Shown here one piece after another: positions 37,094 through 46,900 of a DNA stretch of 64,000 nucleotides. Under the pieces are notes generated by a model. It had not been told where the DNA came from, searched no databases, and saw only the letters and a program-made list of their open reading frames with translations. Position 1 is the first letter of the stretch. The number at the start of each line of letters is the position of its first letter. Made by a program: the position numbers and the translations under genes. The DNA is from Nakamurella antarctica (GTDB lineage: Bacteria; Actinomycetota; Actinomycetes; Mycobacteriales; Nakamurellaceae): the NCBI RefSeq assembly GCF_003860405.1, contig NZ_CP034170.1:1674001-1738000 (forward strand). The letters run 5' to 3'.

Positions 37094-37545
37094 TGAGCGA
37101 ACTCGACCTACCAACGCCCGGCGTCAGCAGCGCGCCATCCTACGATGCCACTTTCATCGGTCGTGGATTCTACTGGCCTATGCAGGTGGACCACACTGGG
37201 TCCATCCGAATGTCCAGTGGCGCCGCAGATTTAGATCGCGCGATTGCAGTGGTGCTCGCTACAGCACCCGGTGAGCGACTGATGAGGCCCGATTTTGGGT
37301 GCAGGATCTGGGACCTGATGTTCGAACCTGTTACGGCGAATCTCCTGGGCTTGATGGCTTTTTCTGTACGAGAAGCGTTGTCCCGTTGGGAACCTAGGGT
37401 GTCTATCGAGGAGGTAGATCCTGTGCCAGACCCGGCTGATTCCGGGCTGATAAGCATCAGAATCACCTACCGGGTCAAGGCCACCAACGACAAACGCAAC
37501 TTGGTCTATCCGTTTTATGTCATTCCCCACGAGGAAGAGGGCTGA
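37093..37545 (+). CDS. gp25-like baseplate wedge protein (Afp9-like)
   Basis: The 150-residue protein has the gp25/GPW lysozyme-like fold signature: LDRAIAVVLATAPGERLMRP, then DFGCRIWDLMFEP and a C-terminal strand ISIRITYRVKATN. It has the conserved acidic EP motif that links baseplate to sheath in contractile systems. It overlaps the spike stop and the baseplate J start by one base each (TGATG), so translation is coupled. The N-terminal 25 residues are an extra flexible segment. Confidence 0.93.
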   Translation: MSELDLPTPGVSSAPSYDATFIGRGFYWPMQVDHTGSIRMSSGAADLDRAIAVVLATAPGERLMRPDFGCRIWDLMFEPVTANLLGLMAFSVREALSRWEPRVSIEEVDPVPDPADSGLISIRITYRVKATNDKRNLVYPFYVIPHEEEG

Positions 37546-39519
37546 TGGTACTTCCTGCGCCGAATCTCGATGATCGCACTTTCCAAGACATCGTGGATGA
37601 GGCAAAGCGGCTTATCCCCGATACACCCCGGAGTGGACGAACCATAACCTGTCCGATCCGGGTGTAGCACTTATCGAGCTTTTCGCCTGGATGAGCGAAA
37701 TGGTAATTTTCCGTCTCAACCAAGTGCCGGACAGGTTGTTTGTGCACTTTCTCAATATGGTGGGTATAGAACCATTCCCCCCGTCGGTGGCGCGCGCGAA
37801 CGTCACCTTTTGGCTCTCAGCAACCCAAACTTTTCCCGTAGTTGTTCCCGTTGGCATGCAGGTGAGCACCGCGGGTGAGGCCAGCGGGTCTGGTGAGCTG
37901 CTCGCTGAATCGATCGTTTTCACCACCACCTCGGAGCTCACCATCGCACCACCGGTACTCCGCGATATTCTCACCACCGATGCGCGTGCTGAACGGCTTA
38001 CCCCCGGCTGGGACGACCTGCGGTACGCCGACACCTCGGTCACCTGTTTCTCCTCCTTGGACGCAGCGGGTCGGCTAGTCCCCGGCGATGCATTTCTAGT
38101 GGGGTTCGGCAGCAGCATGGCGGGGCATGCGATCAGGTTGTCAATGACGGCGCAGGCCAAGGGAATTGGTGTAGACCCACGAAACCCGCCGTTGATCTGG
38201 GAGGCATGGGACGGCGAAGCTTGGATCAAAGCAGAGGTATTTTCCGATACCACGGGGGGCTCAACCGAGCGGGAGACATTGTTTTATTGGTACCGGCCGA
38301 GCATGGCATTCTCACGCTGGGTGATTCGGCGGCGTATTGGTTGCGGGTTCGGTTGCTTGCGCCGATCCCTGGCCAACCGACCTACCAGGAGTCACCGCGG
38401 ATCACCTCCATGACGGTCGCTACTTTGGGCGCCACCGTGCCCGCCGAGCATTCGACGATGGCTCACGCTGAGGTGCTTGGGCGCTCTGATGGCAGCCCGG
38501 GCCAGCAGTTTCAAGTCAGCTTCCCGCCGGTGCTGCCGCGGGAAAGACATGAGACTGTCGAAATCGTCGATGGTGCCACCATCGTGAAATGGACTGAGGT
38601 CGCTGACTTCTCGCGCTCGAACACGACAGATCTGCATTTCGTTTGGGATTCCACTTCCGGTGTGATTCGATTCGGACCGCGGATCCGCTACCCCGACGGG
38701 ACAGTCCGTCAGCACGGCAAAATTCCCCGTGATGGCGCTGAGATTTCAGTCAATGGTTACCGGCACGGCGGCGGGGCATCCGGCAACGTTGGCGCAAGGA
38801 CACTGACTGTGCTGCGATCTGCGGTGCCGTACGTGTCCAGCGCCATTAATCTGCACGCCGCCGTTGGTGGGGTCGATGGTGAGTCGATCAGCGAGGCAAA
38901 GCTTCGTGGCCCTCTCACCCTGCGGACGGGACAGCGCGCGGTTACCGCAGGTGATTTCGAGCGGCTCACCCTCGAAGCGTCTATCGAAGTGGCTCGCGCA
39001 CGGTGTTTACCGGCATCCAGTGGAACTGGGCCCGTCCGCATCTTGGTAGTGCCACAAATTCGCACGGACCCACGCATGCACCAACTCGATGATTTCGCTT
39101 TAACAGCACCGGTGATGCGCAGCATCGTCGACAAGCTCGACACACATCGCATTGTCGGGACAACCATTGAAGTGGGCACGCCGTTCTTCCAGGGCGTTTC
39201 GGTGGCAGCACTGGTGCATGCACCGGCGGGGAGGCCACTGGCGCAAGTGAAGCAGCGGGCCATCGACGCACTGAGTAGATATTTGCATCCCCTCGTCGGC
39301 GGCGCAGACGGCGCAGGATGGCTCTTCGACGCTGACCTCAATGCCGCCGCAATCGGGCAGCTATTGGAAAGCGTTGAAGGCATCGACCGAGTGGACGAAG
39401 TGCTGCTCTTCGAGTTCGATCTGCGCACCGGCACCCGGATCGGGGGTGGCCGGGACGTGATTCGCCTGGAGCAGCACTCGCTCTTCCTCTCCGGAGCGCA
39501 CCGAGTAGTGGTCCGATGA
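37545..39519 (+). CDS. Baseplate J family protein (Afp11-like, two apparent frameshifts)
   Basis: Three frames make one protein. The first 25 codons (VLPAPNLDDRTFQDIVDEAK) end at a CCCC run at 37616-37619. The next frame starts RYTPEWTNHNLSDPG and runs through VALIELFAWMSEMVIFRLNQ to EVFSDTTGG, at the six-G run 38254-38259. The last frame continues LNRAGDIVLLVPAEHG and ends with baseplate J motifs such as LTLRTGQRAVTAGDFERL and FDLRTGTRIGGGRDVIRL. Adding one C and one G yields 658 residues, a normal gp6/baseplate J length. This wedge protein forms the ring around the spike and is essential in known eCIS. Both breaks are homopolymer losses, so an intact gene is likely. Confidence 0.85.
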
Positions 39520-40235
39520 CCGAGCATTCCGCGCGGCACGCACGGGAACCGACCGACCTAGTAACGAATACGCCAGGGCCACAAGGCATCGTCGTAGTTC
39601 CCGAATCCCGTACCGCAGAGCGCCTCCCGCTCTCCCCCGCGGCGCCACTATCCCACGCCCGCGATAGTTCGCTACGCCCGATCCGTCGGGACGCGAGAGT
39701 GGGTAGACCTCCCCGTCATCCGCAGTGGCTGTTGAACCAACTCCCCGTCGGCATGATGGATAGCGACTTCTTCGTACGGTTTGTCGCCCTGTTCCAGGAA
39801 CTGGGAAGCACCTTGCTCGACGACGCGGACCTGCTGGAGAGTATCCCCGACATCGCCGTTACCCCAGCACCTTTGCTTCCGCTCCTAGCAGGCTGGATCG
39901 GTGTCGAATCCGTGGATGCCTCCCTTCCCGACCACCTGCAACGAACGTTGGTGGCATCGTCGGCGAAAGCTCTGGCGTGGCGCGGCACCTCCAGGGGTAT
40001 AAAGGAATACCTGGAGATGCTTTCTGGGGATGAAGCGCTCCTTATCGACAGCGGGGGCGTCTACGCCGAAGGCGCCGCCCCCATCGGTCCCGCATGGCTT
40101 CGAATGACGGTAGTCAGCACTGGACACCTGTCGGAATCAGAGTTCGTCTCGATGATTCGAGATGAGGTACCTGCGACCGTCCGCGCCGAACTGTGGGTGG
40201 GCGTCAGGCGCATTTGGTCAAATTTCAATGAGTAA
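39516..40235 (+). CDS. Phage tail protein I-like baseplate protein (Afp12-like)
   Basis: The 239-residue protein starts at an ATGA overlap with baseplate J. After a disordered first 60 residues comes the conserved part: WLLNQLPVGMMDSDFFVRFV, then LDDADLLESIPDIAVTPAPL, LPLLAGWIG and KALAWRGTSRGIKEYLEMLS. This matches the P2 gpI-like tail proteins encoded after gp6-like genes, which form outer wedge parts of the baseplate. In Afp12/PVC12 this protein is much longer, so the version here is a minimal one. No tail fibre gene follows. Confidence 0.85.
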   Translation: MTEHSARHAREPTDLVTNTPGPQGIVVVPESRTAERLPLSPAAPLSHARDSSLRPIRRDARVGRPPRHPQWLLNQLPVGMMDSDFFVRFVALFQELGSTLLDDADLLESIPDIAVTPAPLLPLLAGWIGVESVDASLPDHLQRTLVASSAKALAWRGTSRGIKEYLEMLSGDEALLIDSGGVYAEGAAPIGPAWLRMTVVSTGHLSESEFVSMIRDEVPATVRAELWVGVRRIWSNFNE

Positions 40236-40316
40236 GGCAACGCGTGGCACAGCAGCCAGAACTCGTGAGGTTCTGCGTCAACAATTCGCCAGTAAACCGA
40301 AACCGAAGGACCTTCG

Positions 40317-40880
40317 ATGAGCACGCCGACTACCCCCGCATCTGCTTCCTCGTCCTCCGGCGCGCTAATCCCTGGCGGTGCACTCGCTGACCTTGCACTG
40401 GGAAACTCGCCAGGGACGATGGCCGCTAGAGGCGCCGGAGAACCCATCGGTAGCGAGATGGTGACGTGCCCGGAGTGCGGTTTGATGGGAATAGTCGAAC
40501 CCACCAAACGCAACAGCGCGGACTTCTGCCACGGCTGCGACTTCCCTCTTTTTTGGGCGCGGAGCACGGTGATCAGTATGGCCGGCGACGACACCGGGGC
40601 TTCCTTGCGGCGACTGCCAGGTACCGCGGGTCGCGCCCAACGCGCCTCGGTAGCCTGCCCGCATTGCGGCGAGCCCAATATCCCGGTAGCCCTCACATGC
40701 ATTAGATGTCTACAGCCGATGGAAATAGTTGCGCCCGTACCGCCGCCGCCCCCTGCCCCGATAGTTGCACCGCTGATATCACCCGAGCCAGAGCCCGCGC
40801 GTAACTGGTGGTGGCTTGTCGTCGTGTGCTTCTGCCTACTGGCGATGACGATCATTATTGCGATCGCGACCCTGACCTAG
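40317..40880 (+). CDS. Double zinc-ribbon protein with C-terminal membrane anchor
   Basis: The 187-residue protein has two zinc ribbons, CPECG with CHGCD (residues around 51-77) and CPHCGEPN with CIRC (around 114-133). A Pro-rich linker and one hydrophobic helix, WWWLVVVCFCLLAMTIIIAI, lie at the extreme C-terminus. There is no signal peptide; topology should be ribbons in the cytoplasm with a tail anchor. It is the last gene of the structural operon, 81 bp after the tail protein. Membrane-bound partners have been reported for actinobacterial eCIS, which makes a docking role at the inner face attractive. I do not recognise a defined family. Confidence 0.75.
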   Translation: MSTPTTPASASSSSGALIPGGALADLALGNSPGTMAARGAGEPIGSEMVTCPECGLMGIVEPTKRNSADFCHGCDFPLFWARSTVISMAGDDTGASLRRLPGTAGRAQRASVACPHCGEPNIPVALTCIRCLQPMEIVAPVPPPPPAPIVAPLISPEPEPARNWWWLVVVCFCLLAMTIIIAIATLT

Positions 40881-40934
40881 CGGCGCGGCGCCAGCGGAAA
40901 CAACCGAGCCAGCGGCGTGCCTCAGCCGTAATCG

Positions 40935-43900
40935 TCAGGGCACCGCGACGAGCAGCACCGTGAACAAAATTGCCGTTGTGGACGTTGCTATCGTTGGATC
41001 GGGTACTACAACGCCGCCGAAGTTCTGTGTCGGGCCGGTGGAGGACCAGGATCCCGTGACATGCGCTGCGCCCGTGGGTATGTCGAAGTACACCTTCGTC
41101 AGTCCGTCGACATCGGTGGTGGGAACTGAGGTAATTGTCTTCGTTTCAGCCGTCGCTAAGCCCGCGGTGATCACTACCGTGGCGCCCGGTTGCGGATCGA
41201 TGCTGGTGGTCTCCACTGATCCCGGGTCCGCCGGATCTGCTGGGGTCACAACGGAGCGGGTGACCTTTACCTGGAGTACCGACTTGGAATACACCAAAGT
41301 GATCACGCTCGTCACCGCCGCCGCGGAGGGAGTCGGTGGCGATGCAGGAACGACCGCGGCCGCTGTCCCGCTAGCAAAGGCGTCGCCGCTGGCCGGTGTG
41401 GCTTGCCAGGTGTAGGTTCCCGCGGGTGCGTATACGGTGCCCGGCAGCAGCGATGCCGTGCCCGCGCCGCTGGCGCTGCTGGTAACCGACACAGACTGCG
41501 GCATCGCCAGCAACCCGGTCCCAGAAGCTGTTGGTCCAGAAAAAAGCTGCAAGGCAACACTTCTGGTATCGCTCGGCCGATCGGGAACGGACTGCAGCGT
41601 GACCGTGGGGACGAGACTAAACGCGTTGTAGGAATATGCGGCAGTTCCTCCCGCCACAGGTATCACGTCGGTCGCCGCCGAGGAAACGTAGGAGATACCA
41701 GGGGTTCCCGCGTTACTCACAGCGATATTCCAGCCCACAGATGGTTTCAGGCATAGCAGTCCGACACCGTTGGTCACGGTTACCGGACCCTCTGCGGGCT
41801 CGCCTGGCGCGGACGCCTGCACTTGCAGAGACTGCGCTGCAAGCCCGTCGAGAGTCACTGAGACAGGGACCGCCACCTTGGTGGCTGCAATGTCCATCAC
41901 CGGAGTGTCTGGGCTGACGTCCGCCGTAGAGCTCGTGAAAGTGCTGCTCACGGTGGTGGTCCAGTTTGCGCCATTAGGCGCGATCACTGCGGCGTAGCTC
42001 GCGTCCGGTAGGTACACCGTCGCTGACTTGGCAGTGTAAGTCGACCCCACCAAGATGGGCGCGCCGAGAGCCATCTGGTAGCCACCAGCCGGTGTGTTCG
42101 GAACACCCGGGCCCGGCGCTGAAGTCACAGTCAAGTCAGCGCTCAATCCCGTGGGCGACGTAACGCACCCATCAAGAATCCAGGTCGCAATCAGCACCTT
42201 GGCTGAGTCCCGCACATCCACCTGCGCGGTGACGGGGTCCGTCAACACTCCGGTGCCAGACACTGGTATCGAGACGCTGAACAAACCACTGGAAAACACC
42301 CGGGCTCCAGGCAATGTCACCACTTTTGCTGTCCAGGTTCCGGTGGGCACGTTCTCAAATGTGGCGGTGTTGCCCGATACCAGTGTCGTGGGCGCCAATG
42401 CCGCTTCCGATGCTGCACCGGTCGCGAGTGGCGCGGTGTTTCGAAGTTCCACTTGGGTTCCCGTGAGGACAGCGCTCGTATCTGCCAAGGATTGCACGGT
42501 GATGACCACCTTGCGGGTGATCCTGGTCAGCGTGACCGGGCTGATCGTCACGTTCGGGTTGACGGCAGCAGCGGCGCCGAAACCGGCGCTGCTCCACGGG
42601 GCATACCCCTCACGTGTGATCACGGCAATGTACCGCCCGTCAGGCACTGCGGTGATCACGAATGCCCCGCTGCTGTCGGTATCTGCGTGCAGGGAAGCGG
42701 CGGTAACGGCAGGGTTAGCTTCCGGTACGAGGAACACACGTTGGTTCTCCGCAGGCGAGGTTCCCGCTGTCCCGTCTGGAATCTTGACGAGTCCGCTGAC
42801 GACAGTCGTCCCCGTCGCAAGGCTCACCTGGGTGGACTGAACCGCTTGGCCCGGGTACACGATTACCTGGGTGGTGAGGGACCGGTACGTCGGGTCGCCG
42901 ACCACCACAGGATCGATTTTCAGCGTATAGACGCCAGGGTAGAGGCCCGTGAAGGCAAAATAGTTGGTGCCCACCACTGCAGGCACCTCGGGGTCAGATC
43001 CGCTCGCAGGAATCAGCGGGGACGAGGCAACCGGCGGCGCACAATTAACCTTCGGATTGCTGAAGCAGCTGGCAACCACAGTAGGGCCCGAGAGCAGGGA
43101 AACATTGATGCCGCCGAGTACATCGGACGTATCCAGCTTGAACAACACCCGAAGCTGAACCTGATTCACCAGCATTCGCAGCGCGAGAGCGCCGGCGGTG
43201 ATGGTGAGCGACGGTGAGGAGCCCACCACTGACAGAACCCCGACAGCGTTGTAGGCCACGTCTACGCTGACATCCGTGTAGCCCGATTTCGTGGCGGTGA
43301 GCCGATATCTGCTGCCAGCGTTAGCGAGCCCCTCAATTTGGTTGCTACCGCTCAACGTGAATCCGCCATCGGCGGCCGACCTGACTACAAACGTTTTAGG
43401 ACTCGCTGCTTCCGTTCCATCCGCGTTCAGCGACCTGGCAGTCAACGCAACATCTGCCAACAGTTCGGTGGTCTCCGCACCGCCCGAGATGCTGGGGGTG
43501 ATACCGCGGACGACGCCGCTGAGCTGACCGAGCTTTGCCACTGTGACGACGCAGACGGTGCCGCCGGAATAAACTTTGAAGCCTGGTGCGCCGCTCCCCG
43601 ATGTGGGTTGACACGTAACCGCAGCGGAGGTGCTGTCAAAGGTCTCGAATCGATATCCCGCAGCTTGCACTCGAAGGCTATAGCTATCAGGCAATCTCGC
43701 CGACAATCCGGGAAATGTGAGGTCGTTTACCGATTGGTTCAGAGTTGAGGTGTTGGAAGTGATGGCGGATCCGCTGAGGGTCAGGGTGGCACCGCCGACG
43801 GGAGCTGATGTGGAGTCCACGATCGATACTGCGACATCACCAGGCCGAGTTAGCCGCAGCACTGTCGGGGTGGTGGGACACGCGGTGGTGCTGCACGTGA

Positions 43901-46900
43901 ATGCAAAGCTTTGTCTCTCGTAGCCGGGTGAGCTCAACGTGATGGTGTACGCGCCGGCTCGGACCAAACCGCTCGGAACGCCATTTTCCTGCCACACGAA
44001 AGTGCCGTTAGCAGCTCCGGTTGGCACTACGCCGGTGACCGTGACACCGGCACTGCCAGTGGGAGCACCGGTGATCTCAGCCGTCGGGATAGCAAACCCC
44101 ACGCCGGCGGGGTTGGGGTAGCCATTGCCATCCACCGGATTCTCAGCCAACTGCCAGGCAAGACCCGATAGTTGCGGGTACCTGTGCAACTCGATCGAAG
44201 GCGCTGGGGCGAGCGGAAGCTGAGCAGCGAACAGTTGGCAACCAATCCCCAAACCGCAGTCGAGCCAATACTTATCAGAGGGAATGTAGCCGGGCAACGT
44301 CACCGAAACTTCGAATCGTCCAGCTGGCACGTCACCGGCAGCGAGCAGCGGCACAGCCCATTCAAGAACACCCTCATTTGGATCGCCGCTTGCGGCAACG
44401 ACGGAAATGCGTACGTTAGCCGCGACGCTCGGCCGGTCGGTCACGGTCACAACAGCTTGCGACCAGGAAATGGCGGAAGTGGGCACCTGGTCCGGTAGGA
44501 CCGTGACGGTGGGACGCGCGAGCTTCAGCATCGCAATCTCGCCAAGGGTGCAGAGCGGACCCGCACAGGTAAAGGGATAGCTCGCTGCGGAGCTTTGGTA
44601 GCCCGGAAGGGTCACTGCGATGACATAGTTTCCGGCCAGGAGAAGGCCGTCCGGCAGCGCGGAGTCTTTGAAAACTATCGTTCCGTTGGCGGCAACCGTC
44701 GCATCGATAACCGAAGTGGCAGAGGCTTTTTGACTGATAGTGATCTGTGCCTGCACCACTAGCGTGGCAGCATCCGCTGGTGCGGGACTGAGCCTAATGG
44801 AGCCAGTGGCAGCCGGTAACCGGGTGAGGGCGGCCTGGAAGGCCGCGCCAGGTTGCCCGTTCCCATCGGACACCGAGATCGAAGTACAGGAACTGACTGC
44901 ACCAGGTGCGGCACTGCAGCGGACTTTCACCACCGTCGGAAGATAGCCGGGAATCGTGACCTCGAACCGGTAGTCGCCGGGCACCGCCATCCCGGCATAG
45001 CCGACGTCACTGAGGTTTGCATCGGTGAAGGTGATCGGCCGCGGGGCCGGCGCTAGGTTCCGTGGGTCGGGATCGCCGGGCGGCAGGATGCGCTTCGCGA
45101 CGGACGCAGTGATGGGGCCAGCGTTACTGGGTGCTTCGACGACCCTGATTTGCGCTTGATTAAGTTCTGCTTCGGTAGCGCCACCGCGCGTGTCGGGGGC
45201 CCCGCCGGGAAGGTCGGGTAGCGCTGGCGTGATCGGCGCCAAGGATATCGAACCGGTGATAGCGGCATATCGGTGGAGCACCAGGTCAGGTACGCCATTA
45301 GGCGCCGCACTGATGGTGCAGCCGCTACCCGAGGCGCACAGCATAGTCGCGGTAATCCCTTGAAATCCCGGCAGCGTGACCCGGAATCCATACGAACCAG
45401 GCGCTAGTAACCCGTCCGGTAATTCCGAGTCCTTCCACTTGACCTGACCGCTGCCATCCACGGAGGCGGTCACGACCGATGCCCCGGCAGCTTTGGCCGT
45501 CACGGTGAGTTGCACGTTGCTCTTGTCGACCGTGACGACGCCCGGGCCTTCCAACGTGACCACGCCCGCACCCAGTGGTGCTTGGACCAGTGCGGCTTGG
45601 AACGGTCCACTCACTGCGCCGTTGGCTGAAACACATTCGCCTTGTGAACCCATCGACACGTTGCACGTAATGCTGACCGTTACGGGGGTGAACCCGGCTG
45701 CGGACACTTCAAAAACGTAATTACCCGGAAGCGCTAGTCCGGGGGTGCTGAGTGAAGCGAAAGTGCTGTCCGAGAAGGTGATCTTCCGACTCGATTTGTT
45801 GGTGCCCGCCGTTTCGCTCGCGACACTCACCGCTCCCACGCCCGAAGGCGTTGAAATCACTCGAATTCTCGCATTGTTGAGAGCCGCAACTGTGCCTTGA
45901 TCAGCGGGGCTAACCGGATCAGAATCCGACGCCCCCACCACACTGAACTGACCAGTGATGGTGCCCAGCCGTTGCAAGGTAATCCTATTTGGCACGGAGT
46001 CAACGGGGGATGCAGTGACTATGCAGTCGGCGCCGGAGGCACACTGCATAGTTGCAGAAATGCTTTGATAGCCCCGAGCGCTGAGCCTGAACGCGTAGGA
46101 ACCCGCTACCAAGAGACCATCAGGGAGAGAGGAATCCTTCCACACGATTTTGCCATGGGTAATGCCGCCAATGGTTACTGGCGACACTGTGGCGTTGATG
46201 GTGGAGGTCGATGATGCCTGTGAGGAGATGCTGATCTGCACGTCGCGGTAATTGGTGCCGACCTCTGAAGAGAAGTAGACCTCGCCCGCACCGAGTGGGA
46301 AACGCACCGGCAATGCCTGGAACGGCTTCCCCGTGGGCACGCCCGATGTGGATTTGCACGCGTTTGCGTCGGTGGTGGGTAACGAACAATTAACGCTTAC
46401 CTGGTTCGGCGAGAATCCAGGGAGCGAGACCTCAAATATGTAGAAGCCAGGAAGCGCCAGACCCGTTGTTAGCCCCGCAAAGCTGTTGTCAGAGAAAGTA
46501 ATCGCACGGCTTACCGTGCCGGTGCCTGTGGCGCTCGTGGTGGAGGCGATCGCGACGGTAACAGACCCGACACCATTCGGAGCGCTTACCACACGAACTG
46601 ACCCCGCAGAAAAATCTGCGTCACTGATGCTGCCCGCAGGGACAGTCACGTCCCCAAAGATGGTGCCAAACAGGTGGAGAGTCAACGGGTTGACGTCGCC
46701 GAGTGAAACAACCGGTGTGACAACACACGATTGGCCAGCAGCGCACACCATGGTGGCTGCGACGGTCCTGAAACCCTTGAGGCTCACGGTAAACGCGTAA
46801 GTGCCAGCTACCAGAAGGCCTGCCGGGAGGGTGGAATCTTGCCACTCGATGACGCCACTGGCACTGACATTGGCCGTGATCACCGACGCTGCGGAGGCCT

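Noticed and set aside
38757-39539. Minus-strand frame of 260 codons
   Set aside because: It is antisense to the baseplate J coding region, which has clear family motifs.
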